A DNA stretch of 64,000 nucleotides from Stomoxys calcitrans (lineage: Eukaryota; Arthropoda; Insecta; Diptera; Muscidae). Below the pieces are notes generated by a model that did not search any database, had not been told where the DNA came from, and saw nothing but the letters and a program-made list of their open reading frames with translations. Made by a program: the position numbers and the translations under genes. Below, piece by piece: positions 1-9,428 of the stretch; the stretch's first letter is position 1, and each line of letters starts with the position of its first letter. The stretch covers positions 189,360,075 to 189,424,074 of the forward strand of contig NC_081552.1 in assembly GCF_963082655.1 (NCBI RefSeq). Direction: 5' to 3'.

Positions 1-149
1 CACTTATAATCTGCTTTCGAAAAAATTTGGAATAATGATTAGTTTTGGTTCCCTTGACATCTTTACTCGCCTAAGTAGTATTAACTGAGCTGTTCTTGCA
101 GCAACCATTTAAACCATCATCTTGCGAATAGCAAAGCACTGCCCAGAGA

Positions 150-480
150 CGTCGGTTTAGGTCATCATGAGGGGTTCAGCGCTACAAATGAAATCCTCTG
201 AATCAAGCAGCATATCAAGCGGGTATAAAAAGCACTCACTGTGATATGGTAGCGAAAGCGGTCAACAGCTGCCGAATGAATTCAGTGTATGGAGACCATC
301 TGCCGTCCATAGCACCCGATAAAGTTAATCGCTCTCGACAAACCAAAGTAGTTCTTGCTAAACTAAATTTCGGCAGATGCAGCAGCCTTAAATCCTAGTG
401 AGCTAGCATCTGCATCTGTCACCTTTTCATCTGCCCCACCAATCATAGTCAAAATACTACCAGACCACTCGGAACCCACC
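150..480 (+). mobile_element. Degenerate 3' fragment of a Jockey-group LINE
   Basis: Around 330-390 one forward frame reads RSRQTKVVLAKLNFGRCSSL. This matches the C-terminal pattern of the larger LINE at 25.6-27.6 kb (VVLAQLRSSRCSRLNSY around 27,393-27,445). The upstream CATATCAAGC also matches that element. Stops and frameshifts are frequent, so this is an old fragment. Confidence 0.45.
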
Positions 481-537
481 CCTCTTAAAATTTAAAATTA
501 ATTTCAATCAAATTGAGGTTTTTCTTCACATTACATT

Positions 538-1182
538 TTTATTTCAATACAATTGCATGCATATAAGATGTGTTTATAAAACATCATATCGTTTTCTACA
601 ATATATAAAAAGTAATAAGAGCGCAACATTTGCCAACATTTCGAATGAAATCAATAAAGATTTCCCATTTGAATACCCTTTCAAGTAGATTGTGACAGTG
701 TGTGGGCGTGGCATGGGCGTTTTAAACAAATACTGGTGCATAGATACATATGTATATAGATAAGAACTAGTTACTACAAATGTACGAGTATACGGTTACT
801 TTGTAATTGCGACCATAAAGAAGATTAGACAAGATTTATGGCTAAATTAAGTTTTGTGTGTATCACTGTTTCTGAGGATTTGCTAACGACACTCACTCAC
901 TAAAGAGGTCCTTGAGGTTCTGCCCCCCGAATAATAGGGACCATGAGGGTGTTGAGGTACTACAAACTAATAAGAGGTAATTTGTACATAAAATAAATAC
1001 TTGGTGCATACATAGAGTGGGTGGGATATATTTGTATATATATATATAGATATGCGGGGGCTAGTAGGAGGTAGGATAACACACAGATACCCAAGAAATG
1101 CATAGGTCTATGTGTTAACCACAATCGACTACTATAAATTCTACTAAACGTTGGTTAGCTATGGAGTAAAGAGTTGACTAAG
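538..1182 (-). other. 3' flank / likely 3'UTR of the SLC5 gene
   Basis: AT-rich sequence downstream of the stop codon with no coding frame. An AATAAA reads on the minus strand at 543-538 and could be the polyadenylation signal, giving a 3'UTR of about 650 nt. A short TA microsatellite lies near 1030-1052. The assignment rests only on position and this hexamer. Confidence 0.35.
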
Positions 1183-4100
1183 TTATTGCTCATCATCCAA
1201 ACGTATGGCATGATTGACATGGCCACCACCAGCGGCTTCGGTCGGAACTACCATTAGTTCAGGTGTATGCATAGCAGAGGAGTTGTTAATGTTCTCCTTG
1301 GGTAAATTGGTCTCAGTATTCATGCTGATATTGTTGGTGGTCTTGCTGGAATTGATCTTCAAAACGCGATGTTTTTGAACAGCATTGACAATGGCTGAGA
1401 TGATAATGCCCAAGGCAAGAGTCAATAAACAGCCAAGCATGGAATACCACATATAGCTAAGTTTAAATATGGGCCAATCACTGCAACAAAATTGAAATTA
1501 GTTTACATTTTCTTAAGCCAAAATCCAAACTTTGGTTACTTACGTAAAGCCACTTTCAACCGTCTCCACCGCTTCTCTACGCACTGCCGACAATATCAAC
1601 GAAGTTTCAGTGGTATTAACCAAACAATCACAATTTTCCACCGACAATGGCAAATCTTCAGGATCCACATTCGAAATCTGAGCCACTACACCAATGAAAA
1701 TCACAATGACCAAGGCTGAGATGCCACCGTAGAAAGCACCTTTGGTATTGGCATTCTTAAATGCAATGCCCAAGACAAAAAGGCCCAAAGTAACACCTCC
1801 AATCAGGCCATTGAGCGTAAGCGTAGCTTGTAGAACTCCACCCAAACGTTCGACAATGAAGACCAAACCAAAAGACAAAATGCCATAGCCCAAGGACATC
1901 CATTTGGCATAGAGAGCACCCTTGTCGGGTGAGATTTTGATGTTCAAGCCATTCACCAATAAATCCTCACAGGTTACAGCCGATAAGGAATTCAAGGCAG
2001 AGGCCACAGTTCTAAAAACAATTAAAATTATTATTGAATAAAAAATGCCAATTCACTTAGTCTTAAAACTCACCCCAAACTTGCTGCAAAAATACCCGCC
2101 ACAAATATACCTGCCATGGTATAAATATGCTCATACGTACTGATGATATAGTAGGGTAATAGCTGATCAGTAGCTGTAATGCGCCCTGCAGTCAAGGGAT
2201 CGCAATCGGCATAGTGATTGAACACCATTAGACCTGTGTAGAAGTTCAGCAGGAACACCACCACCAAACCCAAAATGGCAAAACCCAAAGCAATGCGTGC
2301 CAATTTCAATGATTTCAGCGACATACATTTCTGCACCGAAGCCTGATTGGTACAGAACAACGAGGTCCAATAGAAGAAGCCACCAATGACCACCGACCAG
2401 ACTGTATGACGGGTTGTGGGATCCATGTTGAAACTATAAATTACAGAAAATGTTAGGGGTATTAAAAAAAATTCTTCCCAACTCAAAAAAAAAAGTGCTA
2501 AGTTCGTCCGGTCGACTCTTTTATACCCTCTGCTATGGATCGCATTGGTCAAGTTTTTTCCCCGATAGCTCTTTATAGGAGACAAAAGATAATGGATAAT
2601 ATTTTCTATGCTATTGGAGCTATACCAAGTTTTGAACCAATTGGGGCCATACTTGGTTTGACTGTTGAAGACTAAAGTAAAAGTCATTATGCAATATTTC
2701 AGCCCAAACAGAAAAGAATTGCCACCTACCAGGGCTAAGGAATCGAGAGATCGGTTTATATGACAGCTATATCAGGTTATGAACCAATTCAGACCATATT
2801 TGTAGCGTATGCTGAAGGTCACAGCAGAAGTCGTTTTTTTTCACGTAACCAACACGCAGGGCATGTCCCCTATATATGCAGTGCATTGCGTTGGCATTTA
2901 AGGAAAGTTAAGGGTAGGAGGGGGGGAGAAAGTGAGTAGTGTTTGTTGATATTCGTCTTAAATTTCTGAACGTCAATGTCGGTGGAAAAGACATTAGCCG
3001 GAAGTCGGTTCCACATACGAATGGTTCGGGCGAAAAATGAATTTTATCGGTAGTGCTAGTTCGCTCGACTGGCCAAACGATTGCAAACGGGTGTGAGTTC
3101 CTGGCAAGTCTTGTATTTCTGGTGAACATCCGAACGTCAGGGATAAGAAGACGAATATCCATGGAACACACGCCATGAAAATTACGATAGAGCAATAGAA
3201 TGCTACCCACATGCCGACGAGGTTCAAGCAAAGCAATAGAGTTGGATACTCTACTGTCCCCAATCAACACCATCGCTCTCCGTTGAACACGGTCAAGTAG
3301 CTCCAAGTATGATTTTGGAGCTACTGCCCATATATGAGAGTTATATTCCATCCTCACCCTGATGTAGGTAATATAGATATTGAGAAGATCAGAAGAGGTG
3401 AAATATTTCTTGTACCGCTTAAAAAAACCCCAAACACTTGAATGCTTCTTTCGACACTTCGAATCATGTTTTGACCAACGGGCATTACATTGTATCTTTA
3501 TGCCCAGAACATCAAGAGAATCTGATTGCTCAATATCTATACCGTCGATAGATATCGACGATTGTAGTGGGTTAGTGAATCGCTTGTGAGATAAGAAACA
3601 GCACTGCGTCTTCTGTGCGCTAAAGTCTACTCCATTCATTCTACCCCACTCGGAAATGGCCAACACATCCTGGGAGAGCGTCTCATCCATAATGCGCCTC
3701 CTGTCCACAATTTCTTGAGGACTGGGCCTATGGTCGAATGAATATGAATGACACTGACTACTGTCATCGGCAAATAAGTAGACTGGATTCGAAGTCTGAC
3801 CCAATAGATCGTCAATGAAAATAAGAAAAAGGGAAGGGAAAGGACAGAGCCTTGTGGCACACCTGCCGTCAATATATACTTATCGGATGAGAACCCATCT
3901 ACAACAACTCGTATAGTGCGATCTCTGAAAAAGCTCGATATAAATCGAACGAAGTTATTACCGACTCCAAAAGCGATAAGCTTTGATAAAAGTGCACCGT
4001 GCCAGACCCTATCAAATGCCTTGCAGATATCCAGAGCCACGACATTAATCTCACCAAACTAATGGATAGAGCGACTCCATCGTTCCGACAGAAGTGCCAT

Positions 4101-7100
4101 GAGGTCACCCGTAGAGCGATTTCTGCGGAACCCATACTATCTGTCGCTAAGAAGGCCATTGGACCCTAAGTATCTGACAAGATGATGGTTAACCATACTC
4201 TCCATAATCTTGGAGAGCGCAGAGCATATCGCAATTGGCCGGTAAATCGCAGGGATGTTCGCCCTACCTTTTTTGGGGAAGGGCTGACCGTTCGCAACCT
4301 TCGAAGGCGCTGGGAAAACTCCCGCACGGTAAGCAAGGTTGAAAAGGTTGCGTGGTGGACGAGCAAGCGTCGAAGAACACTTACAAAGGACAAGTGTTGA
4401 TATATCGTCCGGGCCCGGAGATGAATTAACGTCGAGATCCGCAAGGACCCTTTTAACTCCACGTGTTCGAAAGAATATCTGAGGCATCGAACTAAGTACA
4501 CTATCAATCAAGGGGAGTGGTTGATTGCTAAATGGCAAGGAAAAATCTCCTACAAACATTTCAGCCAGTAGATTAGCCTTATCAACCGGGTCAGTGAACA
4601 CCTGATCATCCTTAAGAAGAGTTGGGATTGCCGATGGGTTGCCCTTTACTCTTTTTACGAATGACGAAAAGCTTTTGCTTCGGAGAAGCAATAACTTTGG
4701 CACGAAGACCCTGTTCGTAAAGAAACTTTTCGTGTCTAAGTACTCTGGCACAGCATTCGGTATTGGCGTTTTTTTTTTTCAGACGCCAAATCCTAAATGC
4801 ATCCTGTTTTGATCTGACAGCATCTCTGCAAGCCCGGTTAAACCAAATTTTATCTTTTGATTTAACCGATCAATTTTTAGTCGGAATGAACGATCTCATT
4901 CCTATTAATATTACTTCCTGCACCATTCCGGCGGCAGCATTTACGACACCATCGCACAGTAGAAGATATCGAAAGAAACCAGTAAAAATATGCCGTGTGA
5001 AAACGGGTAGAGATATATCTTTGAAATTTGTAAGGGTTAGAGCTGAGGTGTTAGTGTGATCGTGTGCAAAACTTCAAGGTCCGGTGGCCTTTTGGCAGGC
5101 CCTTAAAATTGTTGACCTCGGTATTTAAAAAATTTGTTGGGGCTGTCAAATCTTTGATCAATAACCTGATATAGCTCCCATATAGACCGTTCTCCCGATT
5201 TTACTTCTTGAACCTTTACAAGCCGCAATTTTTGTCCGATTTGGATGAAATTTGGAAGTAGTGTTTTGTTATGTTACTTGTTCTCGCTAACACCTCAGTT
5301 CTAACCATTCCAAATTTCAAAGAGAAATCTCTAGCCGTTCTCACACGGCATATTATTTACTAGTTTTTTTTTCGATTTTGTCCCATTGTGCGATGTTACA
5401 TTGCAGCAATGCATTTGTTTTAGACAGATGGCATGAATAGAGAAAAATTTGACATTTGCAGGCTTTTATTAAATATCCCTCCGTCTGATCCATCGGTGGG
5501 ATTGTTTTTACCATAAGACTTACTTGAAAAATTCCAAACGATCTCTTTCGGCAGCAGTCTTGAAGATCTCAGCAGGTGTGCCACTATAAAAGCTACCCAA
5601 GGCAACAACCAAAATCAAAGACAAAGCCAAAACTGCAGCCTGACAAAAGCAAAAAAAAAGTTTTAGATTAAATGCATTTTCATTCGAAATGTAGAAAATT
5701 TTACCTGGAAAGAATCAGCAATGACAACAGCTTTCATGCCACCCTGCGATGAATAGAATACACAAACAACATAGATAAGCACAACAGCAATTTTTGTATC
5801 CAAACCAGTTGCCTTGGAGAGGGCAATGGCGGGTGCCAAGACAGCAACTGCTGTGTAGAAGCACATCTGAAAAGAAAAACAAAAACGAAACCGGATTAAA
5901 TTTTAACAAAAGGAAAATTAACGAAAAGGCCTTAAAATCCTTTCATCCTGTACAAAATTTTCAAAAAACTGTTAATGTATATATAATAAGTTCCTAAAAA
6001 TATGCTACATTTTATGTTAAATATATAAAATGTTTACCAACACTGAAAAGTATAACAGTCACAGAGAGTGTGATTGCAATTTTCACCAACAGATGGCATA
6101 AGTGAATCACATCAATGGGAAATAATAAGCTCCTAAAAATATGCTAAATTTTATGTTAAACGTTTACCAACACTGAAAAGTATAACAGTCGCGGAAAGTG
6201 GTATGTTGCAATATTTGCCAACAGATGGCATATGTAAATCACATAAATGTACACAGTGATGTTTTTTTTAAATTTTCCCATTTAAAGCGTGGAAGCTTAA
6301 AACATCAGTTCGGTTTTTAAAAACCGGATTTTAATTAAGCTTAATTAAGTTCCTTAAATTCGCATTTTTCGGGTTTTTGATAAATCGATTTCTAACCAAA
6401 ATTAACCGGTTTCTTATTACACAGAAACAACATTTGGCCCAAAATTTTATTCATAGGATTTTAGCAATGAAAATGCGCCAAATAGCCAAAAGTTTAAAAT
6501 AAAGAAGATTTCTTCAAATTTTATTTCAGATTTATTTACGGACGCGACTATTCGTTTAAAATTTCGATCGAAGATTGATTTTTATTTTACTTCACAGTAG
6601 ACTCTCCAATTATTATTTTTTAAAAAATTATGTTTTTAGACTTGGCATTAAAATGTACAAAAACTAAACATTGAAAGAAGCTCCTATTTATAAGTCTACC
6701 TTGTATCTTTAACTCAGGTACATGGTCAAATTCCTAACTTTAACGATATTTTGACTTTCATTTTTGACTTTTGTCTTTAACAGGTTAGGTTAGGCTGAAA
6801 CGAGGGTGCGGATATTAATTCACCACCTCTTTTCAGCCTACAAAACCCCTTTATCCATGCCACGCCACTAAGTTACTTCATGTCTGGTACTTTGTCCCCA
6901 CCTAAGTACCTGTATCTGTTAACCGCGAAAGCCGGGCAATGACGTAGGAAATGCTCAAAGGTCTGATCATCTACTCCACAGTCTCTACACATGCTATCAC
7001 TTGCCGCGAGCTCGTAGTCTTATGTGTACCATTATGATACCGAGAGCTAGATTGACCTCCTTCTTACCTCCTTTCAGTAATAGCCTCGTCTTCTCACGAG

Positions 7101-8028
7101 CCGAATCCCCCCCAAAGATTTTCGTCGTCCTACCGAGCTTTTGTCACCCACGCCCTAAACAGGGACTGCATCGAACCGAAAGGTTTCAGGTTAACCAAGT
7201 TTATTAATGGCAGTCTCTCTCTCTCTCTCTCTCTCTCTGAGGACCGACTTACCGGATTTATTTTAGATTATTTAAGTATATCTTACCTGCAGCACATATA
7301 ATACAGCGCCCAAAACGCGAATTTCCTTGCCAAAACGTATACCCAGATATTCATAACAACTGGTCAATTCCATTTTGAAATAAATCGGGTAGAAAACTTT
7401 GACAGCAACCGGTATGACAAAAACCATGGGAATAACTGCATACAAAAAAAATTAAGTTTATCTTATTGTTCTGCCATGTCCACACTGCTTACTTACCAAT
7501 CAATACAAATTGTGATCCCTGAAAGTACATTTCCGATGGATTGCCCAACAACTCAATAGCTGTTATGAAGCTTGTGGTCAAACTCAAAGTAACCGGAAAT
7601 ATGGACATTTCGGAACCAAGCAAAAATTCATTCGATGAACTGCCCGATTTCTTACAGAATCCATAGAAAATGCCAATACCCAGCGATATGACTAACATGG
7701 CCAATAACACAGTGTAGTCATAGGGTGAAAATGTGGCCTTATGCGAGGGATTACTGCATTCCTCCAATGGCTCATCAACCAGCGGCAGTATTTCGGCAGT
7801 CTCTTGTTGCAAACTTTTCAACAACATTGAAGCGGCCAATTTAAAGTGGGGATTTTCATTCGAAGAATCTTCACCACGCACTATAACATATTCGGAAATC
7901 TTAGGTGGATCAGTAGCCGTTTCAAATGTTTTCACCACACTCGATGTTGGCAGAGCCAAACACCCAGCTGTGTGGGCCAAGGCGCACAGAAACAAAAGTT
8001 TCAATATGGCCACCATGGAAGCAGACAT
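1183..8028 (-). CDS. SLC5-family sodium:solute symporter, seven coding exons, complete
   Basis: Join (minus strand): 8028-7497, 7435-7287, 5866-5705, 5639-5524, 2433-2074, 2011-1544, 1480-1183; 2,085 nt, 694 residues plus TAA. Every intron is GT-AG and the phases agree, so no exon appears to be missing. Residues 1-25 (LLFLCALAHTAGCLA) look like a signal peptide, followed by an about 80-residue polar segment unusual for SLC5. TM1 is near 104-125, then the family block NEFLLGSEMSIFPVTLSL (about 133-150) and LGNPSEMYFQG; later blocks include TSCYEYLGIRFG, SSQGGMKAVVIADSFQ and AASLGTVASALNSL. The last TM is at about 605-629, with a hydrophilic tail ending LDDEQ. Members couple Na+ to uptake of monocarboxylates, iodide, vitamins or similar solutes across the plasma membrane; the substrate cannot be read here. 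It resembles the insect sodium-coupled monocarboxylate transporter-like group. The start at 8028 is preferred over Met5 because it lies before the whole signal peptide. Confidence 0.93.
2490..2850 (-). mobile_element. DINE-1-like element fragment (tail end) in SLC5 intron 4
   Basis: Carries the tail signature AGTGCTAAGTTCGTCCGG followed by TATACCCTCTGCTATGG, then about one and a half degenerate copies of the 153-bp core unit (GATCGGTTTATATG, AGCTATATCAGGTTATG). The head is absent. Full copies are at 17.7-19.2 and 40.9-42.4 kb. Confidence 0.7.
2870..4965 (-). mobile_element. Truncated non-LTR retrotransposon (reverse transcriptase remnant)
   Basis: Minus-strand frames carry reverse transcriptase blocks split over at least three frames. 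About 4,960-4,137 has a linker and RT N-terminus (SSPGPDDIS, IYRPIAICSALSKIMES). About 4,036-3,840 has fingers/palm (ALDICKAFDRVWH, TAGVPQGSVLS). 3,800-2,908 has the FADDS catalytic box and thumb/C-terminus. The C-terminal pattern ending LWNSLP-like (here FVCGTDFRLMSFPP) is reminiscent of CR1/L2-type LINEs, but the clade is uncertain. The endonuclease is missing, so the copy is 5'-truncated, ending where the inverted-repeat element at 4,968 begins. Frameshifts near 4,140 and 3,840 make it inactive. Confidence 0.8.
4968..5378. mobile_element. Inverted-repeat (foldback/MITE-like) element with about 90-bp arms
   Basis: 4,968-5,058 and 5,283-5,378 are near-complementary over about 90 bp. Shared blocks are ATATGCCGTGTGA, TCTTTGAAATTTG and CTGAGGTGTTAG, on opposite strands. 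The 225-bp centre contains part of the DINE-like 153-bp unit (CTCCCATATAGACCG, CCGCAATTTTTGTCCGATTT) rather than transposase. There is no coding capacity. It abuts the LINE at 4,965. Confidence 0.7.
5992..6250. repeat. Two-copy direct tandem repeat, about 139 bp
   Basis: TCCTAAAAATATGCTA starts at 5,992 and again at 6,131. Both copies continue through ACCAACACTGAAAAGTATAA, CCAACAGATGGCAT and AAATCACAT with scattered differences and one small indel. Origin unknown. Confidence 0.8.
6781..7206 (-). mobile_element. LOA-like LINE 3' fragment in SLC5 intron 2
   Basis: The sequence parallels the 3' ends of the larger copies at 9.4 and 44.1 kb. It starts at the GGTTAGGTTAGG tail, then GAGGGTGCGGATATTAA, CCTAAGTACCTG and AGGAAATGCTCAAAGGTCTG. 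It covers the last coding part (Cys-rich C-terminus) and 3'UTR only, oriented minus, with internal deletions. Confidence 0.7.
7214..7238. repeat. (TC)n microsatellite
   Basis: An uninterrupted TC dinucleotide run of about 12 units immediately beyond the LINE fragment, 50 bp from the exon 2 donor site. Confidence 0.95.
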
Positions 8029-8271
8029 TTCAAGAGTTTTAAAGGGGAAAAATGGTCTTAATTGATATTCAGTTTTTGCAACACAAAATTTGTGTATTAT
8101 ATCTTGGGTGGTGATTATGCTTTGGATTTCCCTGAATTTGTTGTGCTGATAGTTCTGGCGTTGTTTTGATTTTTTTGTATCGGTTAGTGGGGGCGAGTTA
8201 TTTACATCTCCGTTAAAGCTTCGATTAGGAATGACAAGTTCAAGTTATTTTGCGATAAATAGTTCAGTATG
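8029..8271 (-). other. Predicted 5'UTR part of SLC5 exon, with upstream 3' splice site
   Basis: Upstream of the start codon on the minus strand is a strong polypyrimidine tract ending TTTCTTTGCAG just above 8271. This suggests the first coding exon begins at 8271 and that a non-coding first exon lies further upstream. The leader is AT-rich with no long upstream frame. It contains an ATG immediately followed by TAA (8207-8202), a minimal start-stop uORF. The transcript start is not visible. Confidence 0.45.
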
Positions 8272-9284
8272 CTGCAAAGAAAAGAGAAAATGATCATTTT
8301 CAAATTAGTTAAAAAAATGAGAAATTTTTTCTTTAAATAAATTGAACACCTTTTAATTAAAAAAAAATCACTTGAACTACATGATTTTAATGTCTTTTTA
8401 ACACATTTCACTCCGCCTAATTGATATGCCGGTTAATCGAAAAATCGCTTAATTGAAATACAAATTTATGCCAAAAAAGTCACAATTCAAAGAGATTAAA
8501 TCCGCTTAGTTTGACCAATGTTGCGATTTAACTAATAGCACTAGTTACAGCAAATATTCCCCATAATTTTTTTAATTCCAGATTTTTCAATTACAAATCC
8601 TTTAACTTACTGAAGTTCTGCTAATGGAAAACATTTTTAATTCTTCAAACTACTTGAACCGTCTTCCAATTACCCGGACTTCGCATTATTGAAAACGTCG
8701 GGTAATTGAAACATATTTCTTGTATTTTGCTGTTGCCAATTAACCGGATTCGATTGTATTTACTTTGCTTCTACAAAAAGAGAATGCTACATGCAAAACC
8801 CACCACTTAATTCACCACGATATCCTAACAAAACATATGAGTTGGTAACTCTGTTACCTCAGTTCGTGTACATTTCTAATCTCTGTCGGTCGTAACTTAA
8901 AGCAGTCTTTGAATTTCGTTGAAACTAACTATTTAAAATTCAGCAAATATTAAATTTTTTTTAAACCGCAGCGTTTTAATTAGCCCATTAAAATATGTTA
9001 AAAAATGGTTTCGAAAGTTTAGTTTTATTAAAAGATGTTAAAGTTGTTGCAAATCATCAACAAAAATTTGTGTGTGCATGTGCTTAAGGCAGATCGTGGT
9101 GTATTTAAAAACGTAAACAAACAAAAACATTGGCGAGAGAGCATAAAAAGGTGAACTGCGAAATGCAGTGGGAAAAAAACCCTTAACGTGAGCCGATAAA
9201 CCGCAGCACGAAAAAAAGGAATGTGAAAAGTGTGGGTGACATCAGGAGGCATTTTTTAATGAGCAAAATGTTTAAAATGACCAT
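8272..9284. other. AT-rich gap upstream of the SLC5 gene
   Basis: No coding frame or known element recognised. Phrases such as CCGGTTAATCG (8,431) and AATTAACCGGATTCG (8,737) lie in opposite orientation about 320 bp apart and might be the ends of a decayed pogo/Tc1-type MITE. The match is too short to call. Confidence 0.4.
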
Positions 9285-9428
9285 GGTAGGTTAGGATAGA
9301 GTGGTAGACTATTTTCAAAAGATAGTCAATTAAACTATTTTGGTCCATTGTGGTACCAAAGTAGCAATAGACTAGGCCTCTAATGGGAACCGAACCCATG
9401 TCCCACAATAGTAATCCCAGCACGCTAC
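9285..9428 (-). repeat. Possible tRNA-derived SINE, second family
   Basis: On the minus strand TAGCGTGCTGGGATTAC is followed about 30 bp later by GGGTTCGGTTCCC. This resembles A- and B-box spacing of a pol III promoter, with one mismatch in the B box. It ends against the LINE tail at 9,424. The cloverleaf is not intact, so I treat it as a SINE-like fragment. Confidence 0.35.

Larger units (their letters stand above)
2434..5523 (-). other. SLC5 intron 4, expanded by three repeat insertions
   Basis: This 3,090-bp GT-AG intron separates exon 4 (ending LEFF plus AA) from exon 5 (starting TTTCAACATGGATCCC). It holds a DINE-like tail fragment, a truncated LINE and an inverted-repeat element. The rest is short AT-rich spacer. 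Four other introns of the gene are only 61-65 bp, so the size here comes from insertions. Confidence 0.85.
5867..7286 (-). other. SLC5 intron 2, expanded; holds LINE fragment, duplication and (CT)n
   Basis: A 1,420-bp GT-AG intron between exons 2 and 3. It contains a 139-bp direct duplication (5,992-6,250), AT-rich sequence with no recognisable repeat (6,251-6,780), a LINE 3' fragment (6,781-7,206) and a (TC)n run at 7,214-7,238. Confidence 0.8.

Noticed and set aside
7733..8065. 110-codon plus-strand frame
   Set aside because: Antisense shadow of SLC5 exon 1, without family features.
8410..8760. pogo/Tc1-like MITE
   Set aside because: Putative ends share only about 11 bp and no TA duplication could be fixed.
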